From the NCBI GenBank assembly GCA_037953745.1, contig JBAKBP010010334.1:1-64000 (forward strand): a stretch of 64,000 nt of DNA. Reading direction: 5' to 3'. The notes beneath the pieces were generated by a model. It had not been told where the DNA came from. It did no database searches and worked only from the letters and a program-made list of their open reading frames with translations. Shown piece by piece: positions 32,984-45,168 of the stretch. Position 1 is the first letter of the stretch. Each line of letters begins with the position of its first letter. The position numbers and the translations under genes are program-made. Source of the stretch: Lithodes maja (Eukaryota; Arthropoda; Malacostraca; Decapoda; Lithodidae).

Positions 32984-35900
32984 TCTGTTTCCCAAGCAAA
33001 CTAATCGCACATATAACAACGCACTATCGTCACGTTAAAGGAAGTAGTCAAGTTTGGGAAGTCCGGGACGTTCAGGCATATTTTTACTAAACTCTGCATG
33101 AATAAAGAAACTAAATGTTAAATGTCAAAATATTATTTAAAATCAAATTTGCAACATGACAAGACATTAACAATAGTACAAAATACAAACATTGATAAGA
33201 TATCTATACTATTACAAAATAATATATAAAATACAGTACAGCACTCACTAACGATAGTGCTATCGGGTAGGTACCTGTAAGCATAGCATGCCTCAAGTGA
33301 CCCCTATCAATAACTACCCTACAAATAACCTACATTTATAGCACAAATAAACTAAGGAAATCGCAAAAGTAAGCAATTGATATTATCGACAATGAATACA
33401 TATAATATAAAAACAAATAATTGCAAAATATGAAGTAACAACAGATTTAAACAGTACTCTTTTAACAAGAACAATACATTTAAAAAATCATCAATATTAA
33501 TATTAATAATAGAAAAATAAAAAGATAAAAAATAAATAGACAAAAAACAATAAATACAGACAAAAAACAATAAATACAGACAAAGAGTAAGCAGAGGTTA
33601 TACAAGAAACTTCAAGTTAAAAATGCTTGATTAAAATTATTGATGTCAAATTTTAGAATACAGTCACAATAATTGACCCTAAAAAGATTAAATTTATGGA
33701 ACAATTTACTTGCCTCAAAACCTCTGTCCACTAAGAGTCTGTATAGTAACCTAGCTCTAGCCCAAAAGTCATCTACTTTAGTGCAGATTTTACAAAATCT
33801 TATTAATTGGGAATAAAAACAATTATAAGTTGTTTTACTATCGATATTACTACTAGGGAAAGGAAAGTTTATTACGTTAAAATTAAAATCGTCAACTTTG
33901 TGATATACTTTAAGTATGCACTGTTCATTAACAATCTCTATATTTATATCAAGAAAATTTTCAACTTTATAATTTAAGTTACATTGTGTGAGGGGAATAG
34001 AATTAGGGTAAATAAGTTTAGCAACTTTATTAAAATTTAACAAATTGCAAACAAGAATATCATCCATATATCTATTATTACTTAACAATTAGCAAGTGCT
34101 AATTTTTCTGGGATTTTATTTTTCTTGCTACTGTCAACTAAGTCTTTTATATATTTAAATTCTAAAGCAAGCAAGAATAAGTCTGCAATTAAAGGGCTAG
34201 CATTTCCACCCATAGGAATTCCTAATATTTGTTTGAAAATGTACGGGCCGAATCTAACATAAGTATTGAAAAGGAGGAATTTAAGGGCATCTTTAAGTTT
34301 AGTTCTATCAAAATATACAGAACTAGTGGGAGTAGAGCTAAGTGATGCATTATTAAAATATGTATAAACATTTATGAAATAATTACCATTCCTAACGAAC
34401 CTGTCAAAGTGCAAATCTATAATAAAGCAAAGCTCTGAATATACTAAATCTAAAGGCAAATTGGTATACAAAGTTGAAAAGTCGAAGCTATGTACCGAGG
34501 TAACTTTCGGCATGGTATTTATTTTATCAATAACTTCTAAAGAATTGTCAACACTCCAATAATAGTTAATGCCAGTTCTTCTCATGATGGTATTACAATA
34601 TCTTTGAGTACTTTTAATGTATTTTAAGCAATTTACGACTTGTTCTGATAGAGTTTTAGTGGTAGCAAATTTTGCTCCGGCAATAAAGCGATATTTATAA
34701 GGTTTTTTATGAAATTTAGGTAACATGTATAATTTTGCAATGCACTTGTTCTTATCAGAAAGTTTAATATCAAATGTTATATTTTTCTTGGTATGTTCAT
34801 CGCTTAAGTTATCAATATTCAGATTATTTTGAATTTCATAAACAGAATTACCGCAAATATTTTTACGTAATATGTTACCCTAAATACCTAATTCTTTTTT
34901 CATGTTTTCAAGATAAAATTTCTTGCATGTGAAGCTATAATTATTGCTGGCTTTATCTACTGTAGTGATTACAAAATGTTTATGTAAATTTATTAAATCA
35001 GCTTTAAGCTTATTATAATTATAGTCTATAAAATCTGAAAATTAAATTCATTTTTAAGCGAGAACATTTTATTTCCAATTAACTTAATTAATAATTTAGA
35101 CCATGCTTCTAGTTCTCTCGCATCGCAGCACGCAATTTTTTACAATTTATCTTTTAATTTATTGACTGAAAAAACAATCTTTTAAAATTATGTCCCATGT
35201 TACTTTATTACTCCCTATTCTAAATTTAAACCCTTTACGACATAGCTTCGCTAATTTGTCGTTTGCAAAATGTTTAACTAGTTCTAAATCACCTGTTAAT
35301 ATGTGACATATCGGACTATAAATGAACTTTGCTAGTGCATCACGTCTGCTAGCTGGCATATCCATGACTCTTTCACACACGCATTTATTATTATTGAAAA
35401 TATCATTATCTGAAAGATTTCCTAAAACTTTATTATAATTACAAATAATAGACCCAACAGGTCGTTCATATGAATACACTATTAATGGTTTGAAATCTTT
35501 ACAACCATCTGGTAACATGGACTTAACTTTCTTTGAATTAATAAGACTGTTAACATTAATTTTGTCTAAAATTTTAGAGGAATAATTTAAAGTGGACATG
35601 ACTTTATCTTTAATACCGTTATCTTTGGATTTCTTAGAATTAGCTCTAATATATCCCATAAAAGCAAAGACTATATTCTTAAATTTATTTGTGAAATTAT
35701 GTTTATTGTTTAGAATATTTTCTATAAAAGGAGCAAAACTTTTCTTTTGTAGGCCTTTCAATGAATCTTTTAATTTTTTAATTCCGAAATTTCGATATAA
35801 TGAATATAAATTATTAACAATAATTTTAATATCAGACCTGTTTTTCTTTTTATTAAATGTATTTAGTCTTCTATTACCGTGTCTACCAGGTCTTCTGTTT

Positions 35901-36450
35901 AAAACAGGGAAGTTAAAATATGGGTTATTAAAATCGTTTTTTAATAAATCTTTATACAAAATGTTGCCTACATTTTTTATTTGATTGTTAAGTCCAAATG
36001 GATAGATGGTCATTAATTTTCCAATCCAATAATTTTCTCTATCTAAAACATTTTGATTACTTTGAACAATTTCTATAATTTTGTATTTACAATCAAATTT
36101 AGTACAATCTGTGTTAAAATGCTTATATAGGAGAATCTTGGAGTCGATGCCGTTCTTAATTCCTGATCTATGCCCGTAGGCTCTTTCTCTTAAACATTGC
36201 TCCGTCTTTCCAACATATTGTATACCACATTTATCACAGGTTATTAAATAGATAACATTCTTTACTTTACATGGAGATGTTACATTAACAGAAGAATTAA
36301 AAACAAGAATTTTGTATTGGTAATGTAACTTTTAAAAAATGTTTGATGTTCAAAATCAAATTCATTCACACAGAGTTTACATTTACAGTTATCATCGAAA
36401 AGACGCCGGTTATTTTCATTAGTATTATTCATTTTTAAGTTTTTGTAATT
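32984..36450 (-). mobile_element. Penelope-like element, GIY-YIG upstream of RT (Naiad/Chlamys type)
   Basis: Minus-strand retroelement inserted between BEL gag and protease. Read 5' to 3' from about 36432: a Cys-rich start, a GIY-YIG endonuclease, a long linker, then RT. Canonical Penelope elements have the endonuclease after RT, so the permuted order is the key feature. The 3' part (32984-33611) is noncoding, with a 20-bp direct duplication near 33541-33580. Exact ends are uncertain to tens of bases on the right and more on the left. Confidence 0.82.
33612..36432 (-). pseudogene. Penelope-like GIY-YIG/RT protein, broken
   Basis: Starts with ATG at 36432-36430. A CKCKLC motif near 36385 is followed by a frameshift in an A-run (about 36318). 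Then comes the GIY-YIG module: an IYLITCDKCGIQYVGKT stretch at about 36202-36256, Arg in LRERAYGHR, and a distal ENYW motif with Glu. The linker is 36013-35159, containing a second KCVCERVMD cysteine motif. After stops and shifts at 34870-35159, RT begins with a TTVDKASNN motif (near 34965). LPKFHKKP, FDFSTLYTNLP and GIPMGGNASPL follow up to the stop at 34082, then RYMDDILV (34058-34079) in the next frame. At least five lesions. It would prime reverse transcription at endonuclease nicks. Confidence 0.82.
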
Positions 36451-37390
36451 TTCAGAGGAAAAGAGGTTATGCCGGTCAAAGCACTCTTTGATACTGGAGC
36501 GCAAAAGACCTTCATTGCCGGAAATATTGTCAGAGCCATGAATTTGCCAACAGTAGGAAGAGATAACTGGATTTTTGTCAAATAAGGAAACACAAACATT
36601 TGACGTGGTTAAACCCCTGATTAAATTGGGCAAATATAAATGTAAAGTGACTGCGGTGGTTAAGGAAGACATGAACACTTCTGTGGTAAAGAAGGGTTTA
36701 AAGGAAGCATCTAACTTCTTAACAAAGAAAGGTGTTCAACTAGCAGACCGAACTATAGGGTCTGACGTAGTAGGTCCAATTCAACTGATCATCGGCTCCG
36801 ACTATTGTGGTCGCTTCTTGCGAAAAATGACTCGGAAACATGGTATCCAGTTAATTTCTTCATCAGGTGGATATATAATCATGGAATCTCTACCCACATG
36901 TGGCCCAAGTGAATCAGACAACCGGATGGATCCAGTCTTTGTGACTCCGGCACAATCTCTGGTGGTGGCTAGAATTGGTGCAGAATTAACACCATCACAA
37001 CTAGGAGACAATCTAGAAGAGCAACAAGAACCTGTTCACAAACTTTGGGAACTGGACACTGTGGGTATAGAAGCAGATCTTCCCACCCCTGAAGACATCT
37101 TAACATATAACCACTACCTAGACACAGTTGAGTATAAGGATGGCCAGTACTGGGTAGGACTTCCATGGATGATAAATGCCCCTGAATTACCAACTAACTA
37201 CCAGAGTTCAAGATGTCAATTAAATAAAATGGTGGAGAGATTGCGTCAACATCCTGAACGACTGGACATTTATCATAAAATAATTCAAGAGCAGTTGGAA
37301 AATGACTTTATTGAGGAGGTCCCAGGTGAAATAAACCATAAAGAGGGTCATTACCTTCCTCATCATGCTGTAAGTAAGGACTCCAGTACT
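36451..37390 (+). pseudogene. BEL/Pao protease and start of RT, frameshifted
   Basis: From 36451 the frame has an aspartic protease motif LFDTGAQKTF (near 36487-36515) and ends at a TAA near 36582. A shifted frame (36575-37390) continues with IIGSDYC, LWELDTVGI and WVGLPW-type motifs that precede RT in BEL/Pao, then the RT fingers start (HYLPHHAV). The LINE insertion cuts it after codons DSST. Confidence 0.85.
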
Positions 37391-38908
37391 TTTGTTTTTG
37401 TTTTGTTTTTCTATGTGATTGAGGGAGGCAAAAGGCATAACTGCCTATAGCGAGTGCCTCCCCCATAGTTGAAAGAGTGACAGGGCCAAAATCAAGGGAC
37501 GTTCGAGCCAAAATGCCTGGACACGGAGTTTGAAGCAATTTAAGTCATAGGAAGAGGGAAAGACTGATTCTGGGAGAGAGTTCCAGAGCTCAGCTGTTGA
37601 GTAGAAGAAAGTTTGAGAGTAACGTTTCACTCTTGGGTTGGAGAGTTGCACAGAGTAGGGGTGGGATTGAGTTGCAAGACGGGTACCATGTGCCCTACGT
37701 AAAGGAGGTGGTATGCACTGGGATAGCTCTGAGGAACACTGATTATTATAGTAGCGATAGAATAGCGAGAGAGATGCAACATTGCGGCGGAGAGAGAGGG
37801 ATTGCAGAGAGTTGGTGAGTGGACGGGAGTTAATGATACAAAAGGCCTTCCTTTCAACTTTGTCTAGGAGAGCGGTGTGAGAGGAACCTCCCCACACATG
37901 TGAACAATACTCAATACAAGGGCGCACTATGCCCCTGTACAGAGCAAGAAGCTGTGCAGGGGAAAAGAACCCCTAAGGTGGTTGAGCACACCCAGCTTCT
38001 GGGAGGCTGCCTTAGCAAGACTGGTAATATGGTCCTTCCAAATGAGAGCCGAAGAAAAAGAGACACCAAGAATATTGAAAGAAGATGAAGGGTTGATTTT
38101 TGTATTGTTGAAGAATAAGGGATAGTCCGCTGGGAGATCCTGACGGGTAGATAGATGGAGAAATTGGGTTTTGGAAGCATTAAAGTTAACAAGGTTTTCT
38201 CTGCCCCAATTGGAAATAGTATTTAGATCAGAATTTAAGAGTTCTATGGCTTCATTACGTTTGTCGTTGAGGGATTGCTGGCTGGGGCGTTCTGAAAAAC
38301 TAATGGAGTAGTGTAAGGTTGAGTCGTCTGCGTATGAATGGATGGGAATTAAGGTACAGTTAAGGAGATCATTTATAAAAATTAGAAAGAGAATAGGAGA
38401 TAGGACAGAGCCCTGAGGAACACCGGAGTTTATAGGGTGAGGAAGTGAACAATGGCCGTCCACAACCGCAGCTATGGAACGGCCGGAAAGGAAATTAGAG
38501 ACAAAGGCACAGATGGAGGGATAGAAACCGAAGGAGGGTAGTTTACAAATTAAAGATTTATGCCAGACTCTATCGAAGGCTTTCGATATGTCTAGTGCAA
38601 TAGAAAAAGTCTCACCAAAGTCCCGAAAGGAGGATGACCAAGAGTTAGTAAGATATGAAAGATCACCAGTAGAGCGACCCTTAAGGAAGCCATACTGGCG
38701 ATCTGAGAGCAGATTATGAGAAGAGAAATGCTTAAGAAATTTGGAAGCAAGAATAGTTTCAACATTTTTAGAAAGACTAGAGATAAGAGCAATTGGACGA
38801 TAGTTGGAGGGTTGAGAGCGGTCACCCTTCTTTGGGACAGGTTGAATGTAAGCAAACTTCCAGCATGAAGGGAAGACGTTAGAGGATAGACAGAGACGAA
38901 AGAGTAAT
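37391..38908 (-). mobile_element. BS/Jockey-like LINE, 5'-truncated, inside BEL RT
   Basis: Minus-strand LINE lying between the RT fingers and palm of BEL. It begins within RT at about 38908 (LFRLCLSS motif) and ends in an AAAAC-rich tail (37391-37413 on plus). The motif set resembles LINEs very common in decapod genomes. A short 3'-end copy of the same family lies at 63208-63330. Confidence 0.85.
37445..38908 (-). pseudogene. LINE RT C-terminal half
   Basis: Open from the truncation point: NYRPIAL, DRQYGFLKGRSTGD, ALDISKAFDRVWH, SGVPQGSVLSP and YADDSTLH (near 38318-38340), then ILGVSF. A frameshift near 37927 separates the last 160 residues, which hold VWGGS, RRNVASLSLFYRYY and LWNSLP motifs of the C-terminal region. 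N-terminal endonuclease and RT fingers are absent. Confidence 0.85.
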
Positions 38909-40277
38909 ACCCCAATCAGAGTGGTATTTAACTGCAGTTCTCGAGCAGCGAAGAATGAAGCAAGTCTAAACGATTGTCTCTATGTAGGACTAAATCTGAC
39001 TAAAATACTGGGTGATGTACTATTAAAATTCAGGACTAAGAGATTTGGGTGTGGCAGATATCTCCAAAGCCTTTTTGAGAATAGGGTTAAAGGAGTAGGA
39101 CCGCAAATTCACAAAGTTCCTTTGGCCTGAAGATCCTTTTCAGCCTGGTGGGCGGATAAAAGAATACCGCTTTCGGTCAGTGTTGTTTGGTTCCTGCTCT
39201 AGTCCTTTCTTGTTGTGCAGCACTTTGAGATATCATTTCCAGAAGACAGAGAAACCGGAAATGGGTCAAATGTTTTACATGGATAATCTTCAGGGCGTTG
39301 CCGACAGTGGAGAAGAGGTGATTGAAATCTACAATTTGGCAATGCAAGAATGTAATATAGCCAATATGCCACTACAAAGTTGGAATTCAAACTCTCATAT
39401 TCTTTTGGACCAGATAAGAAGAGACTATCCTGACTATCAAATACCAGAATATCAACCAGTACTAGGATTGCTGTGGAAAACAACTACTGATGAGATGTCT
39501 CTAAAGCCCCTCAAGTTTCCCGATGTAAAACTCACAAAACGTACACTCTTAAGTCAGGGCTCTATGATGTTCGACCCATTGGGCATATTTAGTCCCATAT
39601 CAATTAAAGGGAAGATTTTAGTTCAGGAGGCCTGGAGAGAAGCACTGAGTTGGGATACTCCATTACCTGAAAAGTATACAGAAGAGTGGAACAAATTGCA
39701 GGTGGAATATGAGAAGGTATCCTCAGTCAAGTTTCCTAGAAGATGTGATCCTACCTCTGATAATGAGTGTGCTCAATTGCACATATTTTGTGATGCCTCA
39801 TCTAAGGCGTATGGTGCAGTAGCTTATTGTGTCACTGAAGTCCGATCTACTATGATTATGTCCAAATCCCGAGTAGCGCCATTAAAACAACGTACCCTTC
39901 CACAGTTGGAGCTGACCGCTGTTGAATTGGGAACTAGGTTAGCTACTTATTTGAATGGTATGTTTCTCTTTTTAGGTGAGACATATATATGGACAGATAG
40001 TGAGATATGTTTGCACTGGATAGCTAAAGATGATAGTCACATAGTTTATGTGCGTAACAGAGTACACAAAATAAAGGAACTGCAAATGAACTATACATTC
40101 ATGCATGTTAAGTCCAAGGATAATCCGGCTGACTTGGTGAGCCGAGGTGTTGGTGTCGAGAAACTGATTAACGAAACACTGTGGTTCAGGGTCCGGTTTG
40201 GCTACGTCAGAGTGATTGGCCAGAACAAAAATCATACCAGAAGGTTAATGATGATAAAGTTCATATGGACCCAATAA
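38909..40277 (+). pseudogene. BEL/Pao RT palm and RNase H
   Basis: Resumes with RVVFNCSS after the LINE. A frameshift near 39045 and an in-frame TAG near 39098 follow. From 39180 the frame is open and contains YMDN in place of YxDD at the RT active site (near 39278), a QGSMMFDPLGIFSP block, RNase H with FCDASSKAYGAVAY (near 39788) and WTDSEICLHWI, and DNPADLVSRG. An N in the second position has been seen in some BEL/Pao elements, so it is not proof of loss by itself. Confidence 0.87.
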
Positions 40278-40349
40278 TTATCCCAGAGCCTTCGGTGATT
40301 GACATCACCAAGTTCTCCAATTTGGACAAACTATTAACTGTAACTAAAT

Positions 40350-41867
40350 TTGTGTTTTAAGTTCCTGAACAAGAAGGTAAAGATGGATGAATTAGACCCA
40401 CTTATCTACTGGATCAGAAGGATACAAGCTGAAAAGTATGAGGAGGAATTAACCCAGCTACGTAAACCAAATCCCAAGCCAACCAAAATAATGAAGGACC
40501 TTGGGCTGTATCTAGACAATCAAGAATTAATATGTTGTCGAGGTCGTATTGGTAAAGCTGATCTACCCCTCAAAACTCGGCATCCGATCCTATTGCCCAA
40601 GGATTGCGACCTCACCAAATTGATGGTTTTAAAAGCGCATGAAACCACTAAACCCGGTGGGGTAGCAGACACTCTAGCCTATATGCGACAAACATATTGG
40701 ATACCCCAGGGACGACAAGCTGTTAAACGCTGTATCAAGAATTGCGTTATTTGCAAGAGGTATACAGCTATCGCTATTCCTTACCCTGGACCACCAGCTC
40801 TTCCGCCAGACCGCATTCACCAAAGGACACCGTTTGAGGTAACAGGTGTAGATTATACTGGTGCCATCACTCTCACAGGAGATGATGGTCCACCCAAAAA
40901 GGTTTACATATGTCTATTCACCTGTACCAGCACTTGGGCTATCCATTTGGAAATAGCGGAGGACATGAGCTCAGAAACCTTTATGAATTTATTTAGAAGA
41001 TTTGCCGCTCGGCGAAGTTGTCCCAGACGTTTGATTAGTGACAATGGGACAAATTTTGTGGGCGCATCACCGTTGGTTTCTGAACTATTAAAGAGCAACG
41101 CAGTACAGCAAATGTTGGATTCTAGAAATTGTTATTGGTCATTCACAACTCCCAGAGCCCCTTGGCAAAATGGATTTACAGAGAGAATGATCGGTATCGT
41201 GAAATCGTGCCTGAAAAGGGTTCTTCACAAGTCCAAGGTCACCTTGGATGAGTTAAGAACTGTTGTCACCGAAATAGAAACCAGAGTAAATAATCGACCA
41301 CTAACGTATCAAGATGACTCCAATCTGGAAATTGAGGCCTTAACACCGGCTCATTTATTATATGGTAGACGATTGGACCCAGTCCCCCGTTTGGACGTGA
41401 CCGAGGAATTAGTGGATCCCTCCGTTAATGAAGCAGATGCACACTTGCGACGAAGCTACAATAAACTCTGCAAAATACTGGACGCCTGGAACAAACATTG
41501 GGCATCTGAGTATATCTTGAGCTTACGGGAGAGGTATTATGGTGCGAATTCTGCTAGTAACCGCCACAAACCGGTAGTGGGAGACATGGTCTTGTTGAAA
41601 ATGGACCAACCTCACTCTAAATGGCCCTTAGCAAGGATCCAAGAAGGCTATCCTGATTCCGAAGGAGTTATCAGAACCTTTAAGGTTGTATCTCGAGGAC
41701 AAACCACTCTCCGAACTGTAGATCGTCTCATACCTATGGATCTCGCCATCCCACCGGAAAAAGAACAGCAACCCATAGTAATAGGGAGCCCAAGACCACC
41801 ACGAGCAGCTGCTGCGGGGTCTAGAAGAAATTGGCGTGATTTGTTAGCCGCAGGTGATATAACATGA
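40350..41867 (+). pseudogene. BEL/Pao integrase
   Basis: About 500 codons, open. A frame slip near 40355 (TTTT run) separates it from RNase H. It has an HHCC-type zinc module (HETTKPGG region to CIKNCVICKR), core acidic residues in GVDYTG (near 40846), ISDNGTNF (41034) and GFTERMIG (41172), and a C-terminal region with WPLARI of the DUF5641 type found in Pao integrases. It would insert the cDNA; alone it is intact. Confidence 0.9.
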
Positions 41868-41899
41868 TGCGACACATCATACTTCGCTCGGCCCCAATC

Positions 41900-42675
41900 T
41901 GTGAGAAATAAATTGACTACACCGGTATCTGGGGAATGTTGGCAACAACCTTCCGATAGGGTAACCTCACTAGAGTGAACAATTTCCTACCAGAACCCGG
42001 TGATTGTATATATTGTAGAGATTAATTAATGTTAGGTAATTTAGTACTGTATAAGATTACCTTGATAAAGTTAATTTAGTTATAAAACCTTGTAGAAATA
42101 AGTTTAGAAGAACTGTAAAGAGGATCAGTTTAAATATTCCCGCGACCGCATACGCGATCCACCGTTTGCTTTAGGGTCGTTAATATCTTGATATTATGTT
42201 CACTAAATCGTTGTGAAACGATGTTCACCTTTATAATTATATAATTTAAATGCTGATAATTATTTATATGATTTCGTGAAGAGGGAATGAACCCTTGGTA
42301 ACGAATTAATATATAGTTTATTTAAGAGTCGGAAATTGAAGTTCCGATCAGACGCTAGTAAACATCTGAACGGTAGAGACGTGTCCCGTGATCTCCTCCA
42401 CCACAATTCCCACGCCCGGCCCGGAGTCCTGACCTATAACCCTTATCTACCGAAGCCGGAATCCTCTGAACTAAACCAGGACCCTAGTTATAGCTAAGTC
42501 ATTGATAATTATATGGCCATTTATACAATGTTTAGTTAGGGCATCCTGAGAGATAGGCTACCATAGTTCATACCATAAGGTAGACGATCTCAGACTTTAT
42601 TTTTATTTATGTTGATTAATTTTATATTTCGATTGGTGTGGTAAGAGATAACCTTTGGCCATATTATCCCCCACA
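41900..42675 (+). repeat. BEL/Pao 3' LTR
   Basis: 776 bp, about seven differences from the 5' LTR. Followed by AGACT, the target duplication. Confidence 0.95.
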
Positions 42676-42680
42676 AGACT

Positions 42681-43230
42681 GAAACCTCATAAATTGCCTG
42701 GTCCTGATGAGGTATATGCTAGAGTACTAAAAGAATGAAGAGATGAGTTAAGTTACCCATTAACATTTGTATTTAACAAGTCATTGGAGACGGGTATAGT
42801 TCCAGAAGCTTGGAAGCTTGCAAACGTAGTTCCGATCTTCAAAAAAGGTGATAAATCAATAGCATCCAAATACCGTCCCATTAGTCTTACATCAATCATA
42901 GGAAAGCTACTAGAGTCAATTATTGCTAGTAAAATTAGAAACCACTTAGACACATTTAATTTAATAAATTCTTCTCAGCATGGATTCACTCCGGGACGTT
43001 CTTGCCTTACTAATTTGCTTAGTTTTTTCTCAGAGGTATATGAAGCAGTAGATAATGACAAGTCATATGATATAATATATTTAGATTTCAGTAAAGCTTT
43101 CGACAGAGTCCCCCATGAGAGATTGATGAGAAAGGTGGAGGTGCATGGAATAGGTGGGGCATTGTTGGGATGGATTAGGTCATGGCTAATTGGTAGGAAG
43201 CAGAGAGTCGGCATAAATGGTACCAAGTCA
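42681..43230 (+). pseudogene. CR1 ORF2: RT fingers and palm, first part
   Basis: Continues the frame broken at 28894. It contains LPGPDEV, an in-frame TGA near 42736, VVPIFKKGD, YRPISLTS, QHGFTPGRSC and LDFSKAFDRVPH. The next insertion starts after codons GTKS at 43230. Confidence 0.9.
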
Positions 43231-45168
43231 CATGAAGCCTTTAATTACTTTAGAAACATCAGAAATCATGCCAAAACTGTATTAAACCTAACTAAATCAA
43301 ACTTTCTCCACAAGCAGGCAAATAAATCCAAATGATAACAATATTTTGGTCTACTCTTAACTCATTTAAATCCAACTTCACTACTGCTTCATCCATTCCA
43401 CCATTAAAATCTCCGACTGGCAATCTTGTAAGTGACCCACAAGGTAAAGCTAACCTTCTTGCGGATATTTTCTCCAACTCAACCTTAGATGAAATAAATC
43501 AAGATGTCCCTGTACTTAATTTTAATTCGCCTGAAATTCCCTCACTTAAGATCCACACCAGACATGTCAAAACTATTTTGCAGAATCTCTCGGTAGATAA
43601 GGCTCCTGGTCCAGATGAAATTCCTCCAATAGTACTTAAGAATTGCTCCTTGGTGCTCGCTCCTGTATTGGCAAAATTTTTCAGTCTGTGTACTCATACC
43701 TCATGCTTCCCAGTACCCTGGAAAGAAGCAAACATCCATCCAGTTCCTAAAAAAGGTGCCTCTTCAGATCCATCAAACTACAGACCAATAGCTATAACTT
43801 CCACTCTTGGTAAAGTCTTTGAAATTATATTAAATAATCACATAATTAAGCATCTTGAGAAGAATAAATTAATCAGTGATAGGCAATATGGTTTTAGACG
43901 ATGTCGATCAACTGCAGACATGCTTTGCCTTCTTACGCATCAAATCAACCAAGCTACAGACCAACATGGTGAAACACATACAATAGCACTGGATATATCA
44001 AAGGCATTTGATAGTCTGGCATCAATCCTTATTGTCGAAGATGTCACACTACGGCCTTGCATCATTAGTTCCACTAATTTCTTATCTTCATAACAGAAAA
44101 ATGTGTAATGGTAGATGGCCTTTATTCTCAATTTCACTCAATAAATGCTGGTGTTCCCCAGGGATCAGTTTTGGCCCCAATTCTGTTCCTCATTCATATC
44201 AATGATCTCATATCTACCACTCATAATCCAATACATTCCTACGCAGATGACTCAACACTCCACAGTTCCTTCACATTTACCAATTCTTTCACCCAACCCG
44301 ATCTTATAAATTCAAAAATAAACACTGCAATTTCTCTGAACCAGGACCTTTCTAGAATTAATGGATGGGGACAAAAGAATCTAGTTTCCTTTAATGCACA
44401 GAAAACCAAGTACATTCAATTTTCTAACCGACAGAATCTCACTGACTCCCATATATTTTTTAATGATGTAAATATTCCCACTTCCCCTAGTATTGACATT
44501 CTCGGTGTAACATTAACTACTAACTTGAGCTGGACACATTATGTTAGAAGCATTGCTAAGAATGCCTCTAAAAAAGTGGGACTCCTGTACAGAGTTCGAG
44601 AATTCTTCACTGACGAGCAGTTGGCCGTGATATATAAGTCATGTGCGTTCTCAGATGGATTACTGTTCACCTCTGTGGGGTGGAAGTAGAGTGGTTGCAT
44701 TGAGGCAGTTGGACAAAATTCAAAATAAAGCTATTAGATTAATCAATAACCCTGCAATCACACAGGACCTTCCTACATTATCCATACGAAGAAACGTTGC
44801 ATCCCTTGCATTATTCTACAGATATTTTCACAGCAATTGTTCCGAGGAACTTGTTTCAATTGTGCCGCCTCTCCACATCTTTCCCCGTAGAACTAGGGCA
44901 GCTGAGAGCGCCCATGAATTTACACTTTCTCCTCCACAATGCAGAACTTCTGCTTATCAGAATTCATTTATCCCCAGAGCTACTACTCTTTGGAATTCAC
45001 TTCCCTCGAATTGCTTTCCACAAACTTACAATCTACAAATGTTTAAATCCAGTTGTTACAAACATTTTATGAATGGAGGATGCCTTTAGGCACATGGACC
45101 CTTTTGTTTTATGTGTTTTTCCTTCCTCCGTTCATTCTCTTAAAAAAAAAAAAAAAAAAAAAAAATCA
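43231..45168 (+). mobile_element. BS/Jockey-like LINE with poly(A), inside CR1 RT
   Basis: 1938 bp (646 codons). Removal rejoins the CR1 frame exactly. It begins 5'-truncated in the linker before RT and ends in about 24 A (45142-45165) followed by TCA, matching the last bases before the insertion, so the target duplication is short or partly absorbed by the A-tail. Confidence 0.9.
43236..45089 (+). pseudogene. LINE reverse transcriptase, frameshifted
   Basis: Pieces in three frames: 43236-43335 linker; 43332-44040 with KAPGPDEIPP, NYRPIAITS, RQYGFRRCRSTAD and ALDISKAFD; 44108-44660 with GVPQGSVLAP, YADDSTLHSS (near 44240) and ILGVTL; 44643-45089 with the C-terminal RRNVASLALFYRYF and TTLWNSLPS motifs. 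At least three shifts. Same broad family as the LINE at 37391 but a different subfamily. Confidence 0.85.

Larger units (their letters stand above)
28895..42675 (+). mobile_element. BEL/Pao LTR retrotransposon carrying nested insertions
   Basis: 776-bp LTRs at both ends and a perfect 5-bp duplication AGACT at 28890-28894 and 42676-42680. Internal order is leader, Gag, CCHC knuckles, protease, RT, RNase H, integrase, standard for BEL/Pao. 13.8 kb in total because it holds a tRNA-derived SINE-like block, a TTAA MITE plus a Penelope-like element (32590-36450) and a LINE (37391-38908). LTRs differ at about seven positions (around 0.9 percent), yet the coding region has at least six breaks. Confidence 0.95.

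Noticed and set aside
36280..36678. Single minus frame crossing 36450 as one gene
   Set aside because: Its first part is antisense of BEL protease and only the part below 36432 belongs to the Penelope-like element.
28895..42675. Endogenous retrovirus with envelope
   Set aside because: No envelope-like frame follows integrase; the 3' LTR starts about 30 bases after the integrase stop.
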